This document shows positions 21,805-33,352 of a stretch of 64,000 nucleotides of DNA, piece by piece; the stretch's first letter is position 1, and each line of letters opens with the position of its first letter. The stretch is from positions 62,001-126,000 of the forward strand of contig CANNZV010001871.1 in NCBI GenBank assembly GCA_947561585.1, in the 5' to 3' direction. Both the position numbers and the translations under genes were made by a program. Origin of the DNA: Caprella mutica. Lineage: Eukaryota > Arthropoda > Malacostraca > Amphipoda > Caprellidae. The notes beneath the pieces are model-generated. The model did not search any database and was not told the DNA's origin. It saw only the letters and a program-made list of their open reading frames with translations.

Positions 21805-22975
21805 ATACAGTACTACTCCCCTGATGTCCTGTATAGTGAACCGGTATTCTGCGTTTTTTCCGAAAACGAATTTTAGGAAACCTGATTCTCCGAATACAAA
21901 TTTGTCGAAAACGGATTCGCCGAAAGACAAATTTACCGAAAGACTTATTTAAAACAGAATTAAAAATAAAATAATAATTAGATAAAAGAAACGAAATCAT
22001 AACCTTTAGTTACAGTAAATGATCCTTTAATTATTCTATCTCTTCGTTAATCGTTGTGGTAATCTTTGTACCACTAATTAATGATTCTTCAAACTTTATT
22101 CAGTCAAAATCAGTCAGTCAGCTATGGGAACAAGTTGCATTTCTTTCATTTGAGCGTGTGGTTGTTTGTAGATTGTGTGTTTCTAGCGTGTTTATTCATT
22201 TTTGTGAATATTCCATGTTTACAGTATATTTCTTTATTCAGTTGTTAATAGTATACCATACAGAAGTTGTTTTGTTGCTGACATTATAAATATACAATTC
22301 CATTTATTGCGTTTAGAATATAAAATTGTTAGTAATGAATAACAACTATTATATATGTTTATATCATCCCAATATACCTCTAGCTTCAACGATAGTGTCA
22401 CTTGCATGAATAAATTTGTTTCAGGTAAAAAGATTGATTTATATCAACCCGTTTTTAGTAATGCCATATACATATTAATATTTAATCTATATACAGTTAG
22501 ATATATGAATTGAGCAAAATGATACCGAATTAGCGGAATACAAATTTATATAGCAATAGTAAATTCAAACTCATATAAGAAATGTGTTTTTATATGCATA
22601 AGATATAATGATGAGAACTACTAAGTCCAACATATTTTTGAATACATTAAATTTGATTTTCGACAAATTCGTTTTTCGGAAAATTATTCCTTCAGCAAAT
22701 CTGTATTTCGGCAAATCCGTTTTCGGCCAATTTGGTTTCGGCCAAACCATCCTAAGTTAGTTGAGTTCTGAGAAATAAAGCACCCTGTATAATGAATAGA
22801 TTTTGTTCGGTCTTGCAAAGAATGGCCATGCGTTTTCTATGCATCTCTATATAGAAAACTATTCATAGTTCATTGAAGTGGAGTTCTGCTAGTACAACTC
22901 CTTTATAATGAAGTCATGTATAGTGAGCCATTCTGCTCTTTCGAGTCTTGAGTAATGAAGAGTAGCTACTCTGTA
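21805..22975. mobile_element. Possible pogo-like element enclosing a CGAAAACGAATT foldback
   Basis: The outer ends TACAGTACTACTCC with CCTGTATAGTGAACC and, at the right, AGTGAGCC then TACTCTGTA are roughly inverted. Inside, 21851-21950 and 22663-22756 are inverted arrays of a 10-12 bp motif such as CGAAAACGAATT or TTTCGGCAAATCCG. The layering is an inference; the inner inverted arrays are visible directly. Confidence 0.45.
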
Positions 22976-23090
22976 TGGTGGCAGGACAGAAACACTCTGC
23001 AAATAATTAATCTCCGATGCAAAACACCCCAGTCGATATAAATAGTCTAATTCATTTTTATTAATAAAATTACTTTTTATTGTGAATATA

Positions 23091-23212
23091 TTACACAGTG
23101 CTATCTAATACTTCTGCTAACCCGGGTTTCCAAAAGTATTAGTAATAGAAATAATTTTTTTTTTCTTATATGACCGAAGATGTAGTACTGACCGATAATT
23201 CGTAACCTCCCT
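23091..23212. mobile_element. GGGTAAG MITE, right part (CCCGGG core)
   Basis: TTACACAGTGCTATCTAATA, AACCCGGGTTT, then TATATGACCGAAGATGTAGT and ACCGATAATTCGTAAC. The left half is missing. Confidence 0.7.
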
Positions 23213-23279
23213 AGTTTTCGTCTGCTTTCGTTGGCATGGGGTCTCACGTGATTTTTATATACGGATAACAGGGCAGACA

Positions 23280-23365
23280 ATGAACCACATAGGCAGGAAG
23301 GATTAAATTTTTGCCTGGGATATTCCCCTGATATTCGAGGAATAAATCCTTCTTGCCTGGGCAAT
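23280..23365. repeat. Copy of the AGGAATAAATCCTTCTTGCC family
   Basis: GGCAGGAAGGATTAA followed by TGCCTGGGATATTCCCCTGA and AGGAATAAATCCTTCTTGCC. The same unit is amplified at 60490-60770 and occurs at 51795-51890. Confidence 0.7.
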
Positions 23366-23423
23366 AGATTTTTAGCATATATACTTCATTTATATATTAG
23401 GAACCATTGTAATAACTCAGGTA

Positions 23424-23574
23424 GGTTCGTGACAATATGAAGATAAAATCATAGACGAAATGAAATGGCATCGAATACTATATACCGTTGATTTAGAACG
23501 ATTGAATAGTCTTTAATTCATCCGTCTATAATAGTTCCAGGATCTATGATTTTAAACGCATATTGTCACAACCT
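23424..23574. mobile_element. GGGTTGTGACA-family MITE
   Basis: Left end GGTTCGTGACAATATG, right end ATGATTTTAAACGCATATTG then TCACAACC, with the family interior between. Confidence 0.8.
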
Positions 23575-23885
23575 TAGTGATCAGTGTATGTAGTTGCGCG
23601 ATATTTATGGAATATAAGACAGTCAGAAATATTTTGGACTCTACTTCAAATATTTTAGAGAAAAATGTTCGATTCACATTTTAAAAATTAAACCATCATT
23701 ATATTTTCATAGTAATTACTAAAATATTACTTTGGATTACATTATATAGCCTCCACATTAATAATATAAATTGGAGAGAAGTTTTTCAATGGTTAGTCAT
23801 AAAGGTTGGTAGGAATTGTTGTAATAACATTAGATTTTATACTGAAGTGAGTGATAGAGAGAGAGTGTTGAGTACTTTATTTTGA

Positions 23886-24200
23886 AACATGTGTATACCA
23901 TGAGGGACTTACACATTTAAAACATGTGTATACCATGTGGGACTTTCACATTTAAAACATGTGTATACCATGTGGCACTTGCACATTTAAAACATGTGTA
24001 TACCATGTGGGACTTGCACATTTAAAACATGTGTATACCACGTGGCACTTGCACATTTAAAACATGTGTATACCAAGTGGCACTTGCACATTTAAAACAT
24101 GTGTATACCATGTGGGACTTTCACATTTAAAACATGTGTATACCATGTGGGACTTTCACATTTAAAACATGTGTATACCATGTGGGACTATCACATTTAA
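23886..24200. repeat. 35-bp minisatellite, nine units
   Basis: Nine units start every 35 bp from 23886 with AACATGTGTATACCATGTGG, followed by GACTTGCACATTTAA. The last unit is diverged. A short GA run (GAGAGAGAG) precedes it. Confidence 0.92.
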
Positions 24201-24474
24201 AAAATGGGTATGATTAACATTGTAAATTTCGTGTGGTTTACATTTACGATATTAGTATGGTAATTGACATGTAGATATGATGTGGGCAATTAACTAAAAA
24301 TACAATTTCTATTTAACATGGTTTTAAATTAGAGAAGCCACTAGTTATATATGTATTATTTCGATGGTTCGTTTGATTTAATGTGCATTACACCTATTTT
24401 TCTGTACTGTCACATTACTTCCAATAAAGCTCGTGGTACCAATGTGTACAATATGATATTGTTTGCAGTGGCAT

Positions 24475-24661
24475 TGTCTTTTTTCATTTTTACAATGATG
24501 TTATTTATTTAACGCTACTTACAATTTAGTGGATAGCGCTAGGGTTTTGTTCTTCAACTACGAGGTATTAGACTTTTTTATACAGGCTTCATTTACTGTC
24601 ACCTCTTCATTTTCCTCTTGTGTCTCTTTTCGTCACATTCCTTGTTGCACTAACGGAGCAA
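24475..24661 (+). mobile_element. Diverged, truncated relative of the retroelement at 20035
   Basis: AACGCTACTTACAATTTAG, GCGCTAGGGTT, TCTTCAACTACGAGGT and CATTTACTGTCACCTCTTCA recur in the same order as at 20170-20330. Confidence 0.72.
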
Positions 24662-24737
24662 CATTAATTATTTCCAAAACATATTTATAAAAATAGTAAC
24701 AGTATCAAAATCATATATTATTTGTGAACATTTAACT

Positions 24738-25048
24738 TTGATTCTACTTTGATAAAAGAAAATCTACTCTGATAAAAAAGTGTCTACTTTGATAAAAAAA
24801 AGTGTCTACTCTGATAAAAAAAGTCTACTTTGATAAAAAAGTCTACTTTGATAAAAAAAGTCTACTTTGATAAAAAAAAGTCTACTTTGATAAAAAAGTC
24901 TACTTTGATAAAAAAAAGTCTACTTTGATAAAAAAAAGTCTACTTTGATAAAAAAAAGTCTACTTTGATAAAAAAAGTCTACTTTGATAAAAAAAGTGTA
25001 CTTTGATAAAAAAAGTCTACTTTGATAAAAAAAGTCTACTTTGATAAA
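24738..25048. repeat. 18-20 bp minisatellite, TCTACTTTGATAAAAAAAG
   Basis: About seventeen units that differ mainly in the length of the A run and in TTT versus CTC at the second triplet. Confidence 0.9.
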
Positions 25049-25420
25049 GTCAAAAACAAACGAACCTCTCAGTATATCAACATTTTTGGGCAACTTGAAT
25101 AAATCTACACGGGTACGTTGAATTATGACTGGACTTGCCAAAAGTGTGATTCAACATTCTTGAACATTCATATTTGCTAATAAAAGTCATATTTCCTTTC
25201 ATAAATAGTTAGATGTCACCAAAAGAAGTATTCAGGGTAAAATAAAATCAGCAAAGTTTATCAAAGACTACCATAATTTCATTTAAATAAAACTAAAAAA
25301 TCCACGACTTAAACTACTTTACAATCAAAGGAAGAACATTGCTTATTTTTGGTATTTGTAGAAACAATAACAATAATAATCTTAGAGGAGTAAAGTTAAA
25401 CCTAGAGAGAAGATGTTTGA

Positions 25421-26656
25421 GTCTTGGTACTGCATGTCTTGGTACTGCATTTCTTGGTACTGCATGTCTTGGTACTGAATGTCTTGGTACTGCATGTCTT
25501 GGTACTGCATGTCTTGGTACTACATGTTTTGGTACTACATGTCTTGGTACTGCATGTCTTGGTACTACATGTCTTGGTACTGCATGTCTTGGTACTACAT
25601 GTCTTGGTACTGCATGTCTTGGTACTGCATTTCTTGGTACTGCATGTCTTGGTACTGCATGTCTTGGTACTACATTTCTTGGTACTGCATGTCTTGGTAC
25701 TGCATGTCTTGGTAATGCATGTCTTGGTATTGCATGACTTGGTACTGCATGTCTTGGTACTGCATGTCTTGGTACTGCATGTCTTGGTACTGCATGTCTT
25801 GGCACTGCATGTTTTGGTACTGCATGTCTTGGTACTGCATGTCTTGGTACTGCATGTCTTGGTACTGCATGTCTTGGTACTGCATGTCTTGGTACTGCAT
25901 GTCTTGGTACTACATGTTTTGGTACTACATGTCTTGGTACTGCATGTCTTGGTACTACATGTCTTGGTACTGCATGTCTTGGTACTGCATGTCTTGGTAC
26001 TGCATGTCTTGGTACTGCATGTATTGGTACTGCATGTCTTGGTATTGCATGACTTGGTACTGCATGTCTTGGTACTGCATGTCTTGGTACTGCATGTCTT
26101 GGTACTGCATGTCTTGGCACTGCATGTTTTGGTACTGCATGTCTTGGTACTGCATATCCTGGTACTGCATGTCTTGGTACTACATGTCTTGGTACTGCAT
26201 GTCTTGGCACTGCATGTTTTGGTACTGCATGTCTTGGTACTGCATATCCTGGTACTGCATGTCTTGGTACTACTTGTCTTGGTACTGCATGTCTTGGTAC
26301 TGCATATCCTGGTACTGCATGTCTTGGTACTACATGTCTTGGTACTGCATGTCTTGGTACTGCATATCCTGGTACTGCATGTCTTGGTACTACATGTCTT
26401 GGTACTGCATGTCTTGGTACTGCATATCCTGGTACTGCATGTCTTGGTACTACATGTCTTGGTACTGCATGTCTTGGTACTGCATATCCTGGTACTGCAT
26501 GTCTTGGTACTACATGTCTTGGTACTGCATGTCTTGGTACTGCATGTATTGGTACTGCATGTCTTGGTACTGCATGTCTTGGTACTGCATGTCTTGGTAC
26601 TACATGTCTTGGTACTACATGTCTTGGTACTGCATGTCTTGGTACTACATGTCTTG
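25421..26656. repeat. 15-bp minisatellite, GGTACTGCATGTCTT, about 82 units
   Basis: The array is open in all six frames because 15 is divisible by 3 and the unit lacks stops; the frames read GTACL, VLHVL, YCMSW, KTCST, RHAVP and DMQYQ. Higher-order structure is clear: a 315-bp internal duplication (variant pairs at 25726/26041 and 25801/26116) and a 60-bp four-unit repeat with GCATATCCTGGTACTGC at about 26150-26520. Confidence 0.95.
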
Positions 26657-26930
26657 GCACAGTTACACAATAGCTACTATAACATTCAATACAAATAAGT
26701 GCAAGGCGTAATACTTATAAGATGTTTTTAAATTACTGATCATTTGAACTCTTTTTGAAAGCTTTCAAGTCATTTATCGTTTGTTCCTGTTTATTTTTTA
26801 TTTCATTTTACGATGCATTTGTTTTCTAACCTCTATTTAATGTTGCGTTGTAATGAATTGAAAAGTAATTCCTTTTAACAGCAAATGTGATAAGTTTAAC
26901 TGATTTAACGGTACTTCCTAATTCAACTGT

Positions 26931-27005
26931 TATCACTATACTATACTAACAATAGTTTGTTATCACTATACTATACTAACAACAGTTTGTTATCACTGTA
27001 CTAAC
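26931..27005. repeat. 30-bp minisatellite, TATCACTATACTATACTAAC
   Basis: Two full units and one partial unit; the unit ends AACAGTTTGT. Confidence 0.8.
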
Positions 27006-27109
27006 AAGTCAGTCAGCACACTAATCATTACTTTGGTTGCCTTCACAACTTCCCAATGATAACCTAACCAATTTACAAAGTCTGTTGGTCGGTAGGTAGG
27101 TACACTATT

Positions 27110-27320
27110 CCAATTATTATTCGCCAAAGAGCATCCGAATGTAATTCCGTGCGGCCGTCAGTCGTCTTTTGTTTTGAGAGACTTTATCTGGCGCGCTGCG
27201 GAGTAAGATGGACAGCAACACATCTAAAACAATTAGATCTCTCCCTCCTCCGCCATGCTGCGAATATTGAGAGTCTCGAAATGATTGGACAGTTGATTTG
27301 GCCATTGCTTCAATTTAAGA
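27110..27320. other. CpG-rich unique island
   Basis: Complex sequence with GCGGCCGTC, CTGGCGCGCTGCGG and CCTCCGCCATGCTGCG. A 62-codon minus-strand ORF (27117-27305) is present, but no family was recognised. Confidence 0.35.
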
Positions 27321-27479
27321 GAAATTAATGGAGTAGAGTACTTACTATTTGTAGAAATAAACACATTGGTACCTACTTATTAATGAACACACTGGTACTT
27401 ATTAATGATGTACATATTTGATTAGGCTATTGCTTAATTTAAGAAAGACAAAATTATTGAAGTCTCTATTATACTTACT

Positions 27480-27876
27480 CAGTAGAATCTTCTATAGTCA
27501 ACCCCTCAATAGTAAACTCCTCAATAGTGAGCTCCTCTATAGTGAACTCCTCTATAGTGAACTCCAAAGAGTGAACTCCTCTATAGTGAACTCCTCTATA
27601 GTGAACTCCAAAGAGTGAACTCCTCTATAGTGAACTCCTCTATAGTGAACTCCTCTATAGTGAACTCCTCTATAGTGAACTCCTCTATAGTGAACTCCTC
27701 TATAGTGAATTCCTCTATAATGAACTCCTCTATAGTGAACTCCTCTATAGTGAACTCCTCTATAGTGAACTCCTCTATAGTGAACTCCTCTATAGTGAAC
27801 TCCTCTATAGTGAACTCCTCTATAGTGAACTCCTCTATAGTAAACTCCTCTATAGTGAACTCCTCTATAGTTAACT
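27480..27876. repeat. 15-bp minisatellite, CTCCTCTATAGTGAA, about 25 units
   Basis: The array opens with CAGTAGAATCTTCTATAGTC, which matches the pogo-like terminal repeat at 42324 (CAGTAGAACTCCTCTATAGT). Some units are AACTCCAAAGAGTG variants. Confidence 0.93.
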
Positions 27877-27884
27877 CCTATAAC

Positions 27885-28266
27885 TTACTTTCCCGTAGTT
27901 TTGTAACTTTCTTTTCCCGTAGTTTTGTAACTTTCTTTTCCCGTAGTTTTGTATCTTTCTTTCCCATTGTTTTGTAACTTTCTTTCCCGTAGTTTTGTAA
28001 CTTTCTTTCCCGTAGTTTTGTAACTTTCTTTTCCCGTAGTTTTGTAACTTTCTTTTCCCGTAGTTTTGTATCTTTCTTTCCCATTGTTTTGTAACTTTCT
28101 TTCCCGTAGTTTTGTAACTTTCTTTCCCGTAGTTTTGTAACTTTCTTTTCCCGTAGTTTTGTAATTTTCTTTCCCGTTGTTTTGTAACTTTCTTTCCCGT
28201 AGTTTTGTAACTTTCTCTTCCCGTAGTTTTGTAACTTTCTTTCCCGTAGTTTTGTAACTTTTCTCA
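27885..28266. repeat. 18-23 bp minisatellite, TTTCCCGTAGTTTTGTAACT
   Basis: About sixteen units. A GTATCTTTCTTTCCCATTG variant recurs about 117 bp apart (27950 and 28067), showing a multi-unit duplication. It abuts the preceding array directly. Confidence 0.92.
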
Positions 28267-28269
28267 GAT

Positions 28270-28985
28270 GTTCGGCCATTCATTTTTCTAGATATTTTCC
28301 CCCACCCCCTTACCCCTCTTTAAATTAAGCCCCGCCCACCTTTCCATTCATTGTTATACATTACAATTGTCTATTGTAACGTATCGTCATTATCACAATG
28401 ATATAAGTTTTCTATTGTACGCTTTGTCCTACATATGGTATAAGTGAAAGGTATAATGATATACAAATGAGAAGCTTGTATTTTTATTATGTTAAAAATA
28501 ATTATAAGTATGCATGTTTTATAATTAGTAAAATTAATAATATTCTATTTATTCAACATAAAATTGTACTTAAATACGGTTAGTAGTTTCCGGGGAGTTA
28601 TAACCACAAAATACATTTCCTGAAAAATTATTCAAATATGGTTAGAAGTTAACGTAGACTTTATTTCTATTTCTAGTATTTAACTGAAAATTTTTCATTC
28701 TTGACTGAAGGTATTGCAATAAATATTACCCAAAATATGGAAATAAATATTACTCAAAATATATCAATAACTATTATTCAATATATAACTCAAAAGATCA
28801 ACAATGAATGTAACTAAAAGTTTCACATAAATTACAATTCAAAATATAACTAACAATAATTATAACTCAAAATGAAACTCTGAATATGATTTAAACATTA
28901 AGTATATTTATTTTCTTTCAAATAACAGAAGAACCTTTGAGCTACAATTAAATAGTTAAATATCATAAACAGTTGTCAATAGGCG
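28270..28985. other. AT-rich sequence, nothing recognised
   Basis: A pyrimidine-rich start (CCCCCACCCCC) is followed by AT-rich text with loose AATATAACTCAAAAT repeats at 28740-28870. Confidence 0.45.
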
Positions 28986-28989
28986 TATT

Positions 28990-29062
28990 ATTATTCAATA
29001 AATAGCCCTATTATTATTTATTAGATAGCCCTATTATTATTTATTAGATAGCCCTATTATCT
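28990..29062. repeat. 24-bp repeat, ATAGCCCTATTATTATTTAT
   Basis: Three units. Confidence 0.75.
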
Positions 29063-29645
29063 AATGACCCACATTTTCCACTATTAACTTTAAGAGGTTT
29101 GTACCTACACACTATTAGAGACTATTTAATACAATGTTGCGAAAGCACATTTTCACTCTGAATATCTAGAAAACAATAAAAAAAAGCATCTAAGATCTTA
29201 TGTTCTTTAACTTTAACTATAAAACTATAAAAAAGGGATAAAAGCAATATCATTTCTAAGATCTTTTATACTTTGATGTAATAAAGTTTCATCTTACTAT
29301 CAATAATAGCCCAGTAGAAATGTTAATATTGTATTGGACATAACTTGATTGAATGAAATATTAAACATAGAGGAACCTACACATTTTGAAAAATTGGTTA
29401 AAGATTTACAACTAATAAAACTTCTTCATATTCTCCCATTTCCTTTATTCACTCTTCTTTTATCTTTCTTCTTCTTTATTCCCTGGTTACTTCTTCATTT
29501 TTTCTCCTTCTTCTTTTGTCTCATTCCGCATTCTATTCTTCATCGTGAATTATTCCTGTAAAGAAAAGAAAACCATGTTAGTACGATAAGAAATACTGTA
29601 TGTACTTCTACACTGTGATAAAAAATGTTCTTAATTTTGTATAGG

Positions 29646-30235
29646 TGCCTAACACTGTGCATTACTGTATGTGAAAGTACAGGTACCTAACACAGTAAAC
29701 ACTGTATACTACTGTATGTGAAAGTACAGGTACCTAACACAGTAAACACTGTATACTACTGTATGTGAAAGTACAGGTACCTAACACAGTAAACACTGTA
29801 ATTACTGTATGTGAGAGTACAGGTACCTAACACAGTAAACACTGTTATTACTGTATGTGAGAGTACAGGTACCTAACACAGTAAACACTGTATAATACTG
29901 TATGTGAAAGTACAGGTACCTAACACAGTAAACACTGTATAATACTGTATGTGAAAGTACAGGTACCTAACACAGTAAACACTGTAATTACTGTATGTGA
30001 GAGTACAGGTACCTAACACAGTAAACACTGTAATTACTGTATGTGAGAGTACAGGTACCTAACACAGTAAACACTGTATAATACTGTATGTGAAAGTACA
30101 GGTACCTAACACAGTAAACACTGTAATTACTGTATGTGAAAGTACAGGCACCTAACACAGTAAACACTGTATAATACTGTATGTGAATTGTTATTCTAAC
30201 ACTGTGTGAGGACTGTATACTGTATGTACACTCTA
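29646..30235. repeat. About 47-bp minisatellite, GTACAGGTACCTAACACAGT
   Basis: About eleven units, each with TACTGTATGTGAAAGTACAG, GGTACC and CACAGTAAACACTGT. Each unit can form a CAGT.../ACTG hairpin. Variants ATAATACTG and ATTACTG alternate. Confidence 0.92.
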
Positions 30236-30324
30236 CAGTCATAGTCCCTAGTCTAAATGGATGTAAGATGGAGTAAGAAGGGGAAGAAGGTGAGTGTGCG
30301 CCTGCGCCGTGAAGCTACATCGAT

Positions 30325-30560
30325 TTCTGTAAGAGAAAGGGAAGGAGAGAGTAAGAAAGGGAAGGAGAGAGTAAGAAAGGGAAGGAGAGAGTAAGAAAGG
30401 GAAGGAGAGAGTAAGAAAGGGAAGGAGAGGGTAAGAAAGGAAAGGACAGAGTAAGAAAGGGTAGGAGAGAGTAAGAAAGGGAAGGAGAGAGTAAGAAAGG
30501 GAAGGAGAGAGTAAGAAAGGAAAAGGAGAGAATAAGAAAAGGAAGGAAAGAGATAGGTAC
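30325..30560. repeat. 20-bp purine minisatellite, GAAGGAGAGAGTAAGAAAGG
   Basis: About twelve units, nearly pure purine on the plus strand. Confidence 0.92.
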
Positions 30561-31062
30561 AATATTATAGATTGTGTTTAAAGTATATATACAAGAAAAA
30601 TGTTTGTAGACGAAGAAATTGACCAAACAACAACAAAAAAAACTAGACATCAATTGATAATAAATTCCTTAACATGATGTATATGTAAATAGGTAACCAT
30701 GGAATTAACCACACAAATATGATGGATATGGAAAAAAATTAGGATATAACTTACCCGAAGCTTAAATTTCAATCATTTAAATATTAACTGCAATCCTATT
30801 CCACTTCCTATTGACAAAGTTAATAAACAAAAACTTGTCAATCTGATGGAGTTTAATTTATTCTAAGCAATAATCTTTGTATTATTTGATATGTTAATAA
30901 TATGCATTGTAGCATTTATATCCGCATTGATGAGAGATCAAAGAAAAAAGTCTAACCGGTTAGCAATGGTTATCTCTTTGCAGCGTATGCTAATTATGTG
31001 GTAACCGTTATAATAGACTCTAAAAACACTGAACCGCAATTAGAATCTATGCATAGTTAGAA

Positions 31063-31425
31063 CTATTGGTGTGATGTTAGAACTATTGGTTAGGAACTGT
31101 TAGAACTATTGGTGTGATGTTAGAACTATTGGTGTGATGTTAGAACTATTGGTTAGGAACTGTTAGAACTATTGGTGTGATGTTAGGACTATTGGTGTGA
31201 TGTTAGAACTATTGGTGTGATGTTAGAACTATTGGTGTGATGTTAGAACTATTGGTGTGATGTTAGAACTATTGGTGTGATGTTAGGACTGTTGGTGTGA
31301 TGTTAAAACTATTGGTGTGATGTTAAAACTATTGGTGAGATGTTAGAACTATTGGTGTGATGTTAGGACTATTGGTGTGATGTTAGGACTATTGGTGTGA
31401 TGTTAGAACTATTGGTGTAGAAAGT
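31063..31425. repeat. 20-bp minisatellite, TGTTAGAACTATTGGTGTGA
   Basis: About eighteen units with a TTAGGAAC variant near the left end. Confidence 0.93.
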
Positions 31426-31454
31426 GTTTGAATAATTATTAGTTTTGTTTTAAT

Positions 31455-31590
31455 TTGTTTCTGCCACCCCTCAAACCCGCTCCCACATCATTAAACAATC
31501 ATGAAGTGTGGAGTACAAAAAAATAGCGAGAACAAAAAAAATAGCGGATACAACAAACTAGCGGATACAACAAACTACATAACGGTCATC
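31455..31590. mobile_element. CTAGTTTGTTGTA-family repeat end
   Basis: CATTAAACAATCATGAAGTG, then AGCGGATACAACAAACTAGC (partly duplicated), matches the ends at 10667-10835 and 12375-12535. Confidence 0.65.
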
Positions 31591-31594
31591 TATG

Positions 31595-32320
31595 TTAAGG
31601 TTTATCATCTTTGATGTGTAGTTCCATTAAAATAGAAGTGACAGAGTGATAACAGGAAAGGACCAAAAAACTATAAAATTCAGTAAATAATCTGGATTAC
31701 GGTTGGTAATTTTTCAGAAGATACGTCCACCAAAAATGTATCCACTGCAATGACAATGCAAGATTCTTCTTATTCATCATTATACGATAATATTCATGAT
31801 ATATTAGTACCATAGATACGTAGATTATTTAATGAATTATTTAACGCTAATATACAAAGGTAGAGGGTTCAACTTTAGTGGACACAATGGAAATTTAAAA
31901 AAGAAATTTCTAAATGAATTCATAACTTTTTTTGTATCCACATGTGATATCTTATTTTTTATGATTACTTCAGAAACTACATACTATATTTAAGGTATAT
32001 TACCTCTTTACCTCTTATAGATACATACTATGTATATGCACACAAAGTATGTTAACTAGCATACTACATGCAAAGTATGTTAGTGTAAGGTGATATGTTG
32101 GGCATTTTTCTGCCATTATTGTATTTCAAAGAATAGCTTTTATTGTAAAAAGAGAAGAAGTCATTGTACTGACAATAGGGTGATTGTCACAATAGTGTGC
32201 AGTGACACAATACCGTGCTGTAGTACAATACTTTGCTATCTAGGATTCTCTGCAAATAATGAAGTTACCTGCTTTATATGCTTCATAGTTTCTAATGCTC
32301 TGATTTGTATGCATAGCAGT
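31595..32320. other. AT-rich sequence, no feature recognised
   Basis: ACTATGTATATGCAC/CAAAGTATGTTA-type short inverted motifs lie at 32020-32090. No supported gene. Confidence 0.45.
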
Positions 32321-32321
32321 A

Positions 32322-32625
32322 GGGTAAGTTATGAGTTACCGGACGGTTACACATTTTCGGGCACGTACGAAAAAAAAATCAAATAGCGGGTTAAATAACA
32401 TTTAGAGTAAGTTACGAATTATCGGTCAGTACTACATCTTCGGTCATATAAGAAAAAAATATATAAAAATTGTTATTATTACACAGTGTTATAATAATAA
32501 TTTTTTTATTGTTTTTCTTATATGACCGAAGATGAAGTACTGACCGATAATTCGTAACTTACCGTATTATATTTTTTTTACGTTTCCGAAAATGTGGATT
32601 CTGTCCAATAATTTAGAATTTACCC
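32322..32625. mobile_element. GGGTAAG MITE, outer diverged copy
   Basis: Left end GGGTAAGTTATGAGTTACCG and right end TAGAATTTACCC, separated by a younger family member (32405-32574) inserted into its centre. Confidence 0.7.
32405..32574. mobile_element. GGGTAAG MITE, inner nested copy
   Basis: GAGTAAGTTACGAATTATCG to GATAATTCGTAACTTAC, with a short TTACACAGTGTTATAATAAT core. It lies wholly within 32322-32625. Confidence 0.8.
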
Positions 32626-32873
32626 TATATTATATGTGTAGGAGAGATATAGATTGTGGGGCAATCGAAGATTGAGGCAGTACCCCTTTTATCATTTATG
32701 GCCCCACCATAACTTGCTCTTTGGGAGGTACAAACTTTGTAAATAGAAATAATAATTGAATATTTCTCTCAAAATTCCATGGTGCACTAAAAAATTAATT
32801 GATAGAAAATGAAATGTTCAAATACTATTAAAACACAAATAAGAAAATATAATATATTGTTTTAATAGTATAG

Positions 32874-33352
32874 TTACCCCAAAGAATATAGTTACTCAAA
32901 AGAGTAGTTACCCCAAAGAATAGTTACCCCGAAGAATAGTTACCCCGAAGAATAGTTACCCCGAAGAAAAGTTACCCCGAAGAATAGTTACCCCAAAGAA
33001 TAGCTACCCCAAAAAATAGTTACCCCAAAGAATAGTTACCCCAAAGAATAGTTACCCCAAGGAATAGTTACCCCAAAGAATAGTTACCCCAAAGAATAGC
33101 TACCCCAAAAAATAGTTACCCCAAAGAATAGTTACCCCAAAGAATAGTTACCCCAAAGAATAGTTACCCCAAAGAATAGTTACCCCAAAGACTATAGTAA
33201 CCCCAAAGAATAGTTACCCCAAAGAATAGCTACCCCAAAAAATAGTTACCCCAAAGAATAGTTACCCCAAAGAATAGTTACCCCAAAGAATAGTTACCCC
33301 AAAGAATAGTTACCCCAAAGACTATAGTAACCCCGAAGAATAGTTCCCCCAG
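32874..33352. repeat. 16-bp minisatellite, AGTTACCCCAAAGAAT
   Basis: About thirty units. A block with AGCTACCCCAAAAAATAG and ACTATAGTAACCCC is duplicated at about 33100-33330, giving higher-order structure. Confidence 0.93.

Noticed and set aside
23886..24200. 35-bp repeats as a CRISPR array
   Set aside because: Units are contiguous without unique spacers, and the context is eukaryotic.
25314..26698. Reading frames of 422-448 codons on both strands as repeat proteins
   Set aside because: They are products of a stop-free 15-bp unit open in all six frames, with no codon-biased divergence and no flanking exon signals.
27878..28283. Lysine-rich 132-133 codon minus-strand ORFs
   Set aside because: They are translations of the TTTCCCGTAGTTTTGTAACT minisatellite in two frames.
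30248..30653. Minus-strand serine/leucine/proline-rich ORFs
   Set aside because: They are translations of the purine-rich 20-bp minisatellite.
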